This document shows positions 45,491 through 56,806 of a stretch of 64,000 nt of DNA, piece by piece. The translations under genes were made by a program, and so were the position numbers. Source of the stretch: Calliopum simillimum (taxonomy: Eukaryota > Arthropoda > Insecta > Diptera > Lauxaniidae). Location: the NCBI GenBank assembly GCA_951812925.1, contig OX638370.1, positions 35,273,948 through 35,337,947 on the forward strand, in the 5' to 3' direction. The notes under the pieces are model-generated. The model saw only the letters and a program-made list of their open reading frames with translations. It did no database searches and was not told the DNA's origin. Every line of letters begins with the position of its first letter. The stretch's first letter is position 1.

Positions 45491-45723
45491 CTCGAAATAG
45501 CAAAAAAAAAAAAAACTTTTCGTATGGGTGCCTCACAAAGTTTGTGTCAAACAAAGAAGGCTTAAAAAGCACCTCAATTTTTTTATATGTGTTAAAAAAA
45601 TCTTGGCGGTAACCATTGCTAACTGATTTTGTGAAATAATTTGATTTTAAGTTAATCACAATTATCAAAAAAGTATAACCGTATGCAAATTTTGAGGTTA
45701 GAGGTTCGATAGTACTCTAAGAT

Positions 45724-45854
45724 CTGGTTCACACGACAAACTAAACTGTCGGGCGATAGTACCTACTTTTTGTAGGCAAACGGAGGGACCGCTTTCCACC
45801 GCTTGCCTAAAAATAGTACTATCGCCCGACAATTGAGTTTGTCGTGTAAACCAG
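45724..45854. repeat. 131-bp palindrome
   Basis: CTGGTTCACACGACAAACTA ... TGTCGGGCGATAGTAC pairs with GTACTATCGCCCGACAATTG ... GTCGTGTAAACCAG. GTAGGCAA / TTGCCTA is near the loop. MITE-like. Confidence 0.8.
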
Positions 45855-46624
45855 CACTAACTCACAAAATTTTGCGTCTGAGAAGCGTATTTTTGGAGAG
45901 ATCCCAAGAGCGTTGTAGGAATACGTGTATCTTTCCTATTGATTTTTTGAGGTCAATGAATATCAGTTAGACAAAACAGACCATTAAAAGTTAATTCAAA
46001 ACAATTTTTTTTTTTTTTTAACTTTTGGCCTTCTTTTGGCCGGTCAATTCAAGCTAGAAAACTTAAAATGATCTCTCAACTTTTGTTTTCATGATTTATT
46101 AAATATGTAGTTTTATTTAGAAATATAGTGACAAATAGTGTTTGCTTGGCATGTTTACGAAATTTACAATTTATATCTACAAAAAAGGAAGTGTGAGCAC
46201 TCATACTCATATTCGTTCGCTCAGTGTGAGCCCTCATAACAGAATTTATTACTAGTGGAGATGAAGGGTTAACTGAGTTCGTGTGTACATTCGAAAATGC
46301 AGCTAGGGAGTTTCCCGGGATTATCATATACGAAATGTTAAAAACAATAGACAAAATATTTCTGCAGATTTATTCAAAGTTTGCTCTCCAACATTCAAAT
46401 TCAGTCCCGTGTTTGTGCCGCATTTAAATTTTGTCATACATTTAATACTTTGATTGCAATTGCTGCATTTTATTCGCCAAAGTCAGATATTAATTGTGTT
46501 GTTGTGTACACTTTATCTGAGCTTGTCTTGAGCATACATATTTATTTATACTAGAATCACCAAGTGGTCAAAATTCGACCACAAATATACTAAATAATTT
46601 TGAAACTTTTTGGAAACTTTCATC

Positions 46625-46851
46625 GAAGAGATATATTATCAAGAGACGCAAAGAAGCACTGGAGCAATTTTTTAACCAAAAAATCTGTATACATCTCTTC
46701 TCATCCGGAAGCGAAGAGATATTAATAGATTTTTGGTTGAATTACGCTGCCGTTTAGCTTCTAAATTCGTCAAAGCTACCGTCTGTGAACAATACAAACC
46801 TCAAAAAATTGCTCCAGTGCTTCTTTGCGTCTCTTGATAATATATCTCTTC
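46625..46851. repeat. 227-bp hairpin with 49-bp near-perfect arms
   Basis: Left arm 46625-46673 (GAAGAGATATATTATCAAGA ... GGAGCAATTTTTT) and right arm 46803-46851 are reverse complements with no mismatch I could see. A nested pair AACCAAAAAATCT / AGATTTTTGGTT sits inside. Confidence 0.85.
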
Positions 46852-47225
46852 ACTTTCATACATGAAATCAGTGCTATGCTTTTTGTCTTTCTCTTTGTGC
46901 TTTATCCTTTTTTCAGCACTGTGTGACCGTGTATTTTGTTGTTGCTAATATTGAAGAATTTGTATCAAATTTTACCTGGCTTGAAGTCAAAATATAAACA
47001 TAATTTTAACTTTGTGCAAATCTACACTCATATGCCTTTTGAATGGTGTATAATTTAAAGTCGTACTTCATTTCTAACATAGTAAAAAAAGATGGACAAG
47101 TTTTTGTCTTGCGTATTAACAAATGGATGAGCTAAGTTTTTTTCTTTTATCCATATTGCTTTGTTTTTGTGTTTTTATAGGTGTTTTACATAAACACAAG
47201 GGGCAGTAAGCTCTAACCATCAGCC
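46852..47225. other. No feature recognised
   Basis: AT-rich host DNA directly left of the retrotransposon. Confidence 0.5.
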
Positions 47226-47229
47226 ATTG
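47226..47229. other. Target-site duplication ATTG, left copy
   Basis: ATTG directly precedes the LTR end TGTTATG. The matching copy lies at 59615-59618. Confidence 0.9.
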
Positions 47230-50043
47230 TGTTATGTGTCCCCGAGTTATCGAACCCAACGCGGCCCGCTCCGGCTAGCTTGCGGATTAGGGGGGAATTC
47301 TTAACCCGCCGCGCAGGGTCGAGGGAGTAACAATAAATTCTACTTCCTCAAAGTAGAATTTAAAAAAAAGAAAAAACCGAACAATTATAAATTTGAATAA
47401 ACTTTAATAAAAAAACTTTCCAAAAAAACTCCTCAAAACCTGTTCATACAAAAGAGGGAAAGATACGATTTCTCCCTGTGCACCCGCCCAACCTGTGATA
47501 CCCAATCCATATTAGGGATATCACCCACGACCAACCATCGCCAATCACCCTACCCCAAAATCACCAACCTGGCCGAAATACCATCCCCCTTTAAATTAAA
47601 TTTAGCACAATTTCATTTTTAAAACGTTATAAATCATGATTTATTAATAAAAATTTTCATTATAGCCTAGATGGAGGATTTCAAAACCGAAATATTATCA
47701 GCATACAAATGACACTTCGCAATTCGCAAAAGTGATATTAAATAAATTTAAAGAAAATTATTACCTAAGAAAATCATGCTATAAAAATAAAAGTATAGTT
47801 GTTGCGAAAACTTTCAACTAGCTTACATTAAGAAAAAACCAACCAAAATCAAATCAAATACGCAATAATTTAAAATATTAAACTGATTGTTTTAAAATCA
47901 GCGAAACATTTAAGTCCAAAAAAAAACTACGTTTAAAATTACGTTACAGTTCCGCACAACCAAACACAAAGAAAATTTTCGCACCAACCAAAAAAAAAAA
48001 TATATAAATTATAAAAATATTATAAAGACAAAATTATAAATGTAATAAACAAATAATCAATTAAAAAGAAGACTGAATTTTAAATCAGCGTTCTAGAAAT
48101 TCCTAAGATCAATGCACGTAAGTATTCACGTTCGCATAATTATAATTACCCCTAATTATAAGTTCTATAAAGAGCGCTCTTGTAGATCTTGGGTATTATA
48201 GTTCCCCACAAAATTCCCAATAAAAATTTCCCCTTTAGGAATTTCCTCACAAGTTAGATCGCGGTGAAAATTAAAAAAAAAAAATAAAAAAAACGAATTA
48301 CACCTAACTTAACTAAATACACCATACGTATTCTCTCACAAAAACCACGAATCTCGTTTCGTTCCACTGATGTTCGATTTTCAAATGTCTTCTTGCCCGG
48401 GTTTACACTTCGGGTTTCTTTTCTTTCAAAATGGACGCGTTCGTATATACGGATTTAAAAGATTAAAAATGGCAGCGTTCAGACGCTATTTTTACCCACC
48501 AAAAATTATTTTGAAAAAAAAAAATGGAGGAATTTATGGTAAAACTAAAAAATTGTGGCTGGCACTTATCTTGTGAGTGGCGCTCCTTTTTCTTTCTTGG
48601 AAATTATGACCAGCTTTGTGTCCGTCTCCGCCGCCAGCCACACTAATAAATAAAATTTTATTAGCTGTGTCGTACAAACAGAAATTATGCCAGCAATGTA
48701 ACTTACATTGAGTTCTACTTCCTCTTTCACAATTAAAACGTCCTCTATATCCGCTTAAGCCTTTGGCTTTAAAATTTGCTTCCTAAATCAAAAATTAAAA
48801 TTTTTACAAAACGACTCACTAAAATCTAAAATCTTCAAAATCTTTACCTCTTTCAATCCTATTAGTCTACAAATCACCAAAATCACACAGGATGGAACCT
48901 TCTTAATTTGCACGTCGCGTATATAAATTTCTAAAGAAAAACTCAAATAAAACACCTTATTTTCTTTAATTTAATTTAAAAATTTTACCGAACTCACTTT
49001 TTTTAAACAAAAACTTTATGCGCCAAAATTTATTTTATTTTACTTTATTTAAAAGAAAAACGGATCCGCGGACACAACTTAATAAAATGAACTTTATACT
49101 GGTACTAATCTTTTGGATCAATTCGGTTACCACCAAACCTAAATTACACAAAACTACGGCGAAAAAACTGTATAAAAAAAAAAATTATATTTTCCGTTTT
49201 AAACAAATAGCCAGCCTCATATTCACAATGTTTCGCAACACTCAACAGTTTCCATACACCCATACCGACACACCTTGTAAACCCTTTTCCAGTATGCACG
49301 TCCCGCAGCATGTTGTAAAGTTCTTTTTATAAAGCATCCCTGACTTAACCAACTTTTCGGTACGTCGCTGAACACACCCAAGGAACATTTGGCTTTTTTG
49401 ACATTCTGACATTTCAGAAACGGAACACAAAAAAAACAAAGACGCATTTCACGCCGCTAAAGCTTTTGCTTTATTTTGATTATAAAATAAAAATTATAAA
49501 AATGACGAAGAAAAAACCATCGCGGATTACATCGCCACTACCGATGAAAGCCCAAATTTTTCCTGGCCAGCAACAGTTACCAGTTTTTGCCACACATGCC
49601 TAACTTTAGAAACCCACCATTGACGATTGACGTGCAGCTGTGAAATGGGATTTCCTTTTGTTTCTTGGTTTCGAGCTAATTTTATGTAAGTCCCTAAATA
49701 AATATCCACACATAGTATTATTTAAACCTCGATAAAACCAATATTTTTAATTTCTTTACAGATCATTTCCATTTGCGATTGTGACTCTACTCGGGAACCA
49801 AGGCCCAGCATGTGAAGCATTTCTATTTTTGCCTTATACCGTAAAAAAAAAATGTTTGCCAAAACTCGGATCCACAAACTAACGTTTTCTAAGGCGCAAC
49901 TATGGTGAGGATTTTAAACAATATTATAAATATAAATCATGTTTCGTCACAATTTGACATCAATTTCATCTCAGGTCAGAGGTGTAAACCCTACCTATAC
50001 TTTTATATGCTTTCCACTCGTTAGCGCAATAACACACGCAACA
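47230..50043 (-). repeat. Downstream (3') LTR of the retrotransposon
   Basis: 2814 bp, almost identical to the other LTR. Differences seen: 47769 G versus A, 47887 T versus C, 49914 T versus G, an extra GCCGCC near 48632, and A-run lengths near 48271 and 49175. The boundary is fixed by the TG...CA ends and the ATTG duplication. Confidence 0.95.
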
Positions 50044-50822
50044 AAACTCTACGAGGACTAGGATGTTCCATTGGGACCTCCGCGGTATACGTAGTGTGCA
50101 TGTGTATTTTGGTAAGTATGTAAGAGAAGTATATTGCTCCCTATCAGTTTAATTGTATGCAATTTTTTTTTTCCCAATGAATTGACAGATGGAGAAACAA
50201 ATTATAGTGCTATTTTTGCAGAAAAATGGATACGTTGAACCATATTAGGTTATGCACGGTGCCCAACGAAGGCTTCCGCCCACGCCCTGAGTGTCTCATG
50301 CATATACGACTGCATTAGCCGGGCTTCACTACTTAAGCTAAAATTTGATTTTTTTTTCCTTGTTTTTTTTTCCTTACAAACTTTTTCTTTCTCTTTTTCA
50401 GGTATCAACTCTAACGCAACGGATCATCATTTGCATTCACCATCGACAGACGATTAGTGCGAACATCTGTGATGCACATATTTACGGGAAGTTTTGATTT
50501 ATAAGAACCTTACTTTGTGGTAAATTCTTGTTTTTTTTTTTTTTTTCTCAGGTACTTATGGAAATATTGAAGACGGACATAGTAAACCATAGCAAAAGCC
50601 AAAATAATCAACATGAAAGGACATCGAACAACATAAACACGCTCAATTAAATCCTAGACTTAAACTATAAATTGGTAAATATTGCACTTTTTCTTTAGTA
50701 TTATCATTTTGTGGCCTATGATCTAATATTGCACGCATTTATGTTGTTTTTTTTTTTTTCTAAGTTCAAAAAAAAAATATTTTTATTATTGCATCTGTCC
50801 CTCTATCGATATTGCCTCTTCC
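50044..50822 (-). other. Non-coding 3' internal region of the retrotransposon
   Basis: This 779-bp region lies between the pol stop and the downstream LTR. It has no long frame. Purine-rich runs on the - strand occur near 50163-50175, 50348-50400 and 50528-50550, but none touches the LTR: the last - strand bases before it read CTCGTAGAGTTT. The plus-strand primer site is therefore not evident. Confidence 0.7.
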
Positions 50823-53800
50823 CTATTGCTTTATGTCCTTAGCATGGAACACTCCCAAAGGTTTCCCGTTCAAGGTTTCTAATTCGTATAAATTATTGCC
50901 CACTGGTTTAACTATTCGACACTTAATAAACTTTTTTGCAAATTTAGAATTGATATTATTCTTGAAATCACTCAACGTGAAGGTTCTCTTAAAGACTTCC
51001 TGACCTGGCGTAAACTTTACTTCACGAGATCGTTTGTTATATCTCTCTGCACTCTTTTCGTAAGCTACATGCATATTTTTCTTAACTTTATCCCTGATTA
51101 AGGCAACCCTATCTTCTTTATTTGAAATTATTAAATTTGATTCACTCAATGAATTCAGTTTTCTGGCGAGTTTATAATCGGTACCGCTGGAATACATTTC
51201 GTGGCCAAAAAGAGCTAAAAATGGGGTTATACCAGTTGCGGCATGTACTGAGGTTCTTAACGCGCATTCAATCTCTGACAAGTAGAGATCCCAGTCCCTA
51301 TGATCTGATTTCATATATGACCTAATCGCATTCAGAACCGATTGGTTCACGCGTTCAGCCGCGTTTGATTGTGGAGCATAGCAACCTGTTTTCATGTGAG
51401 TTATTTTGTAATCGGCTAACATTTTAGTGAAATCTTTAGAAGTGAATTGTTTCCCGTTGTCGGAATGTAACACCTCCGGCACTCCAAATTTATGAAAGAT
51501 TTCTGAAATCAAAAACTTAATAATGTTAGCAGAAGTTGCCTCGCGCATTGCCTTTAGAAAAGTGAATTTTGTGAAATGATCCACCACAATGAAAATGTAA
51601 GCATTTCCTCCTTTTGATCTGGGATATTTTCCCAAGAAGTCTATGTAAATCTTTTGGAACGGCCTTTCCGTTATGACTTCTTGGCCAATACCCGGATTCA
51701 ACTGCTGGTTTGTTGACTTCGACTCTTTGCAGATGACACAATTTCGTATATAGTTTCTCACTTGTACGGCCATATTTGGCCAGTAATAAAATTTACGCAA
51801 CCGATGCAGTGTTTTTGTGACTCCGCCATGTGCTGTTATTTCGGGCTCATGAGCCTTTGCTATCAACGTTGACGTTAAAGCCTCTGGTATCCACAACTTC
51901 CATTGTAGTTCATCCACTCCATCTTGATCAAAATGCAACCTTTTGTACACAATATTTTCTTCAACTTTTAAGTCTGGCAACTTTTCCTGATTTTCTTGTA
52001 CAGTTTTAGCCAAGTCCACATACGCTTGAGATTCAAATTCTGTCGTTTCTATATCTAGAAAATCTTCAGTATTTGTAACCAGCTCCTCCACCGACCGCGA
52101 CAAAGTGTCCGCCACCACATTATCTGTACCCTTTCGGTGCTCTATTTGAAAGTCATATGCTTGTAGTTGCAACGACCATCTGGCAAGCCTACCACTTAAG
52201 TCTTTAAGGGACATAAGCCATTTCAAGCTGGCATGGTCGGTGACAACAGTGAATGGCATCATTTCTATATATGGGCGAAATCGTTTGACGGCTAGAACGG
52301 CTGCGAGGCACTCCTTTTCTGTAACACTATAGTTACGTTGGCAGCTATTTAATTTTTGGGAAAAATACGCTATCGGATTCTCCTGGCCTTCTGAGTCCTT
52401 TTGGTACAGTACTGCACCTAAGCCTACATGCGAGGCATCGCACTGTACCCAGAACCTTTTTGCGAAATCAGGGTGCCTGAGAACCGGAGCTGTAATTAAT
52501 GCCTGTTTCAAAACGTTAAATGCCTCGATCGCCTCTGCCGTCATAACAAATTTCGTGCTCTTTTTCAAAGTGTCACTGAGCGGCGCTGACACTCCTGCAA
52601 AATTCTTAATAAATCGCCTGTACCATCCGGCTGTCCCTAAGAAGCTTCTTACTTCTCTCACATTTTTAGGTATAGGTATACGCTGAATAGCAGAGACTTT
52701 TTCAGGATCTGTTTTTAACATTCCTTCGCCTACCACAAAACCTAAATACCTCAACTCTTTAAAACAAAATTTGGACTTCTTAAGGCCTATCGTTAAATTT
52801 GCTCTTTTTAAGCAGTCTGCGACTTCACTCAAAACTCGTAAATGGGTATCAAAATCCGGGGCTATTATTAAAAGGTCGTCTAAATAGGTGAAAACATGAG
52901 ACTTTAGGCGTGCTGGTATTACTTTATCCATTAAACGGCACAGGCGCTGTGCCGCATTGCATAGCCCAAAGGGCATCATTGCAAATTGGTACAGCGGCCT
53001 GCCCGGTACCGTGAAAGCCGTATAGGGTCTACTTTTTTCTGCTAGGGAAATCTGCCAAAAAGCGAATTTGAGATCGACGCTACTAATGAAATATGTGTAA
53101 TCGATACGACTGAGGATCCCTTCAATATTTTGAAGGGGATAAGCGTCCTTTATCGTTCTTTCATTTAACTTTCGAGCGTCGAGACAAAATCGATTTTTGT
53201 CAGGTTTCCTTACTATGGTTACCCTGTTACTCCAGGGGCTCTCGCTCTCTTCTATCACCCCTAGCTCTAACATTTTATCAAGCTCCTCGTATACCAACGC
53301 CTGCACTGCTGGTGACATGGGGTAGTGTCGATCTTTGACCGGCATTGCCCCTTCAATTAATTGAATTGTATGTTCTTCTAGTTCTGTCTTGCCTAATCCA
53401 TGTTGTTCGAAAGTCAGAAATTTTTCGATCACTTTATTTAAACGCTGTTGTTGCTCGTAATTTAACTCGTGGCGCTTCGGATCATGCATTGGACCATCAG
53501 ATTTGTCATCCTCAAAATATTCCCTAATTTTCTCCGTATTTAACTCGGCCAACCCCACCACTTCGGGTGCCAATTCAAATTCGCGCCAGAAATCGATCCC
53601 AAAATATGCATTTTGCTCCAAATCTGGACACACAAAAAATTGTATTGTTTTAATTTTCCTGTTGTATGAAACTTGTAACTTGACTTTTCCTAATATCCTA
53701 TGCCTTTTCCCTGACGCTGTTTTCACAGACGAGTAATATTTTTCAATTTCGATTCCTGCATTTTCTAACCATTCTCGGCTGCCTTTGCCCAACAAACTTA

Positions 53801-54377
53801 CTGATGCCCCACTATCAAGCAAACCCCTTAATACTGAATCTTGTGTTTTCACATCGATATAAACTCTCGGATCTGATCTATTTATACCTTTCACGGTTTC
53901 AGCAATTTGTTTTCTAACAGTTTTTCTTTTTGCGAAATTTTCCCTAGCTTTCTTAACCCTCCGGGTCAAACCTCGCATGCCTAAAAGTGGACAATCTCTA
54001 AAAATTTGATCCCTCGTATCATAATATCTCCTAACTCTTTCTTCAATGGGTGCTATTTCTTTAAATTTTTGTGTTTTGTAATTTTCATTAAATTTTAGCG
54101 TTCTTTTTAAAATGTTGATTTTTGAATTTTTCAGATTTACTGCCTGTTCCTCAGATCTTTTATCATCAAATTGTGCCGGCAGATTTACTTTTTCGCGGGA
54201 GATAGATGAAGGCGTGACAATCCCGTGGTCATCACGTCTCTGTTGGTGTTTCCCGAAACACAGTTGGGACATTTTGGAGTAATTACGTCTGCTAACCCAC
54301 ATTTGTAGCAAAACAGTGCACGTTGGATGGATGTACACTCCATGTAGACGTGCCCTGGCTGACGACAGTTCCAGCAA
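50823..54377 (-). CDS. pol: Retrotransposon Pol: protease, reverse transcriptase, RNase H, integrase
   Basis: An intact 1184-residue frame with domains in the usual Ty3/gypsy order. Aspartic protease: DSGAS at 188-192. Reverse transcriptase: about 345-545, with YLDD at 498-501 and LCNAAQRLCRLMDKVIP before it. RNase H: about 640-760, with CDASH at 646-650 and TDHASLKW. Integrase: zinc-binding H843, H850, C880, C883, then catalytic D913, D973, E1008 (D-E spacing 35). All catalytic residues expected are present. The first ~63 residues overlap gag and are probably not translated as such; entry is likely by -1 shift near 54188-54194. No chromodomain or envelope was recognised. The protein copies the RNA and integrates the DNA copy. 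Confidence 0.95.
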   Translation of the reverse strand: MLELSSARARLHGVYIHPTCTVLLQMWVSRRNYSKMSQLCFGKHQQRRDDHGIVTPSSISREKVNLPAQFDDKRSEEQAVNLKNSKINILKRTLKFNENYKTQKFKEIAPIEERVRRYYDTRDQIFRDCPLLGMRGLTRRVKKARENFAKRKTVRKQIAETVKGINRSDPRVYIDVKTQDSVLRGLLDSGASVSLLGKGSREWLENAGIEIEKYYSSVKTASGKRHRILGKVKLQVSYNRKIKTIQFFVCPDLEQNAYFGIDFWREFELAPEVVGLAELNTEKIREYFEDDKSDGPMHDPKRHELNYEQQQRLNKVIEKFLTFEQHGLGKTELEEHTIQLIEGAMPVKDRHYPMSPAVQALVYEELDKMLELGVIEESESPWSNRVTIVRKPDKNRFCLDARKLNERTIKDAYPLQNIEGILSRIDYTYFISSVDLKFAFWQISLAEKSRPYTAFTVPGRPLYQFAMMPFGLCNAAQRLCRLMDKVIPARLKSHVFTYLDDLLIIAPDFDTHLRVLSEVADCLKRANLTIGLKKSKFCFKELRYLGFVVGEGMLKTDPEKVSAIQRIPIPKNVREVRSFLGTAGWYRRFIKNFAGVSAPLSDTLKKSTKFVMTAEAIEAFNVLKQALITAPVLRHPDFAKRFWVQCDASHVGLGAVLYQKDSEGQENPIAYFSQKLNSCQRNYSVTEKECLAAVLAVKRFRPYIEMMPFTVVTDHASLKWLMSLKDLSGRLARWSLQLQAYDFQIEHRKGTDNVVADTLSRSVEELVTNTEDFLDIETTEFESQAYVDLAKTVQENQEKLPDLKVEENIVYKRLHFDQDGVDELQWKLWIPEALTSTLIAKAHEPEITAHGGVTKTLHRLRKFYYWPNMAVQVRNYIRNCVICKESKSTNQQLNPGIGQEVITERPFQKIYIDFLGKYPRSKGGNAYIFIVVDHFTKFTFLKAMREATSANIIKFLISEIFHKFGVPEVLHSDNGKQFTSKDFTKMLADYKITHMKTGCYAPQSNAAERVNQSVLNAIRSYMKSDHRDWDLYLSEIECALRTSVHAATGITPFLALFGHEMYSSGTDYKLARKLNSLSESNLIISNKEDRVALIRDKVKKNMHVAYEKSAERYNKRSREVKFTPGQEVFKRTFTLSDFKNNINSKFAKKFIKCRIVKPVGNNLYELETLNGKPLGVFHAKDIKQ

Positions 54378-55888
54378 ACTAGTGTGCCTTTTGCCCTCTG
54401 TTGCTGTGACTCCTGTTGCTGAATATAATGTGGTTGCTGTTGTTGCATTTGAGCCGTATGTTGCTTTTGGTGCGACTGAAATTGTTGCTGTTGTTGTGGC
54501 TGATATTGTTGCTGGTGTTTTGGTTGATATTGTTGTTGCTGTTTTTGCTGATATTGTTGCTGCTGTTGCCTGAACTTATGAACGGGAAGCACTTCTTCCA
54601 CGTCATAATTCTCTTCAGCGAAAGGTATATTTTCAACCTCTTCAACGACTTCGTTTACATTGTGGCTACGATGTTGTTGGTATCTTTGTGGGAACTGTGT
54701 ACCACTTCTGAAATCTCTACGCAGAAAATGTGCTTCGGCCTCGATACACTCATTACGCAACTGTTCGACAGTAAATACGGAAATTGGATACACGATTTTT
54801 GCTAGATTGTCTTTTAAATTTCTTTTTATAATCTTTATCATATCTTGCTCGTTTACAGGACCTTTCAATTTTGACCGCAATTTATACATGGCGTGGAAAA
54901 ACATTTCTACCGTTTCACCTGGAGTCTGTTTGCGTTCTACTAAATCCCGCATTAGCTCAAAATCGGATCTGCAGCTTCGATACTGCCGTAATAACGCGTC
55001 ACGCAGAGTTCTCCAATCTGGAATGATATTGTTCCTTATCAAGAGCCAATACCAATCTTTGGCCTCCCCTTTCACTAATAAATGGAAATCGCGTAGCAAC
55101 TGGTTCCACGGACAACCATAGTGGCAAGTTAAATGCTCTATCCTAAAGATAAAATCTTCGACTGACATTTCATCTGAACTTCCACTAAAAATTATGCCCC
55201 ATTTATCAACGTTAAGAATCGCTGGAGATTGCCATGGAGTAAGGATTCGGTTATCGGTCTGTTGTGTGTATGGACGATTGTTGTTGTTGTTATTAAAATT
55301 AAACTCATTTGTACTTGCAGGTGGTATCGTTCTAGAATCTACATTTTGCCTACTACTAGCTTGGAAACTATTTGCAGCTGCTGGTATAGAAGTGGGTACG
55401 CTCGTCGCATTACCCCCAGGATTCAACTTCTGAGTAAGAACATGTACTAATTGTCCCATGTTAGCCTGAACACATTCTGCAATTTTCTTTTCTAAAGACA
55501 TTTGTAACGACACTCTATAACCTTCATTTGCTTTATTAACCAAATCGTTAACTAGAGCCTCATTTGCGTCTCTCATTACTTGATTCATATTGACTGCATT
55601 TTGTCTATGAGGGTTTTGATGGGTTGGGGCCACGTTTCCCTGTGGATCATCCCTAGCGGGTTTCCTAACTGCACCTGTATTTGGAGCAGGGCCAACTGCG
55701 CCCTCTTGGTTGCCCAACATTATCGTCTCTGACAAGTCAATATAAAAATTTTCCCTTAGGTTACTAGCCTGTGCTAAATTCTCCTTATTCGCCACTTTCG
55801 ATAACGGACTAGCCGTATTATATGACCTGTTTATTTCGTGAAGGTGTGATCTCTTTTTTCTTAATTTATCCCGATATGTACTTCCCAT
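54185..55888 (-). CDS. gag: Retrotransposon Gag polyprotein
   Basis: An intact 567-residue frame. It gives the structural protein of the virus-like particle, which packages element RNA in the cytoplasm. Residues about 225-400 form a Retrotrans_gag-type capsid region (W, DWRTLRDALL, QTPGETVEMF and KLRSKLKG segments). A Gln-rich tract at about 430-500 follows. Near the C-terminus is a zinc knuckle CX2CX4HX4C (505-518) and a second knuckle-like motif (527-540) in which Val occupies the His position. The start at 55888 is the first ATG of the frame, 0.9 kb inside the upstream LTR. The frame ends GCG-AAA-AAG-TAA and overlaps pol by 193 nt in the -1 frame, so Pol is probably made as a Gag-Pol fusion by frameshifting. 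No stop or frameshift breaks it. Confidence 0.93.
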   Translation of the reverse strand: MGSTYRDKLRKKRSHLHEINRSYNTASPLSKVANKENLAQASNLRENFYIDLSETIMLGNQEGAVGPAPNTGAVRKPARDDPQGNVAPTHQNPHRQNAVNMNQVMRDANEALVNDLVNKANEGYRVSLQMSLEKKIAECVQANMGQLVHVLTQKLNPGGNATSVPTSIPAAANSFQASSRQNVDSRTIPPASTNEFNFNNNNNNRPYTQQTDNRILTPWQSPAILNVDKWGIIFSGSSDEMSVEDFIFRIEHLTCHYGCPWNQLLRDFHLLVKGEAKDWYWLLIRNNIIPDWRTLRDALLRQYRSCRSDFELMRDLVERKQTPGETVEMFFHAMYKLRSKLKGPVNEQDMIKIIKRNLKDNLAKIVYPISVFTVEQLRNECIEAEAHFLRRDFRSGTQFPQRYQQHRSHNVNEVVEEVENIPFAEENYDVEEVLPVHKFRQQQQQYQQKQQQQYQPKHQQQYQPQQQQQFQSHQKQHTAQMQQQQPHYIQQQESQQQRAKGTLVCWNCRQPGHVYMECTSIQRALFCYKCGLADVITPKCPNCVSGNTNRDVMTTGLSRLHLSPAKK

Positions 55889-56806
55889 TTACAAAACTTG
55901 TAGTTCAAAATTTAAATTATTCAATTAACTTTTATAAAAATGTTTATAAGAAACAAGGGGGTTGTATTTCGCCTTCCCAAGTGATTTAAATTTGGGATAG
56001 GATTCTTTGATCAGCGATGATTGGTTATCCTGCACACTCCTCTTGGAGTCTTTTGTATGTAACAGTCCTACTTTTAATTTTTTATTTGCCGAGTTTTTTC
56101 AACCTTGCTTCGAATTAGAATACTTTATGAAATTTAAAATTATAATTTGTGCATCGTAGCATCTTGAGCATTCAAATTGCTAGGCCACAATTTGTACGGT
56201 TGAAAACGATAAGATTTAGAATTTTTTTTTTTTTTAATGCAAGGTTGAAATTCTCGCTACTGCCAAGTCCTATTTTTCAATGCTATTAGGTAATCTGCTA
56301 AAACAATTTCCTAAGCCATTAAATACAGAACTCAAATAATTGTTCGTCGTATCATTTAAATGCAATTCGCCCTTTTGTTATTTTATATTTATATTGGCGA
56401 AGCCATTTGATGAAACGACCCATATTTTGTTGAAACTATTCTATCTTCTCGATTTGTACATCTCTGGTACACCGATAGCAAAATACAATTAGTGTTGGCT
56501 TACTATTTATTTTTCACCTACTAAGCTATCCTTGCTATGGATACACCAGAAAGGTCAAATCGAATCCTATATCAAAAAAAAAATTTTCTAAGCAAAACTA
56601 GTCAGACAGTATTCTCCTTGAGCCCTTTGCCACACGTTGCAATTTAGCAGACTCTATTCAAAAGTTTATAGATCTACGCCACCGTGTGAGCAAAAAAAAC
56701 AAAGAGGATAATGTCGGCTACTTCCTGATATTATTATTCTGTTTGCATTTTTCGTATGGGCAGATGTTTTTACCCATTTTTGAATTATTTTATTTGGGCG
56801 CCATAT
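55889..56806 (-). other. Retrotransposon leader between 5' LTR and gag
   Basis: This 918-bp untranslated leader starts with the primer-binding site and ends at the gag ATG. It should contain packaging signals. Nothing specific was recognised, and no upstream frame looks coding. Confidence 0.6.
56792..56803 (-). promoter_or_regulatory. Primer-binding site, tRNA-Lys type
   Basis: Three bases inside the upstream LTR the - strand reads TGGCGCCCAAAT. The first ten bases match the complement of the 3' end of tRNA-Lys (TGGCGCCCAA), which other gypsy-type elements use as reverse-transcription primer. The match then stops, so the pairing is short. Confidence 0.7.

Noticed and set aside
48370..49709. 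Small frames inside both LTRs (for example 48370-48576 and 49018-49332)
   Set aside because: They are identical in the two LTRs only because the LTRs are; one frame changes length with an A-run difference, and no motif is seen.
50044..50822. Splice-like TTTTTCAG|GT and TTCTCAG|GT sites on the + strand
   Set aside because: T-rich tracts are expected from purine tracts on the element's sense strand; no + strand coding sequence adjoins them.
54316..55450. + strand frames rich in Leu/Val opposite gag
   Set aside because: They are antisense shadows of the Gln-rich gag region and overlap each other.
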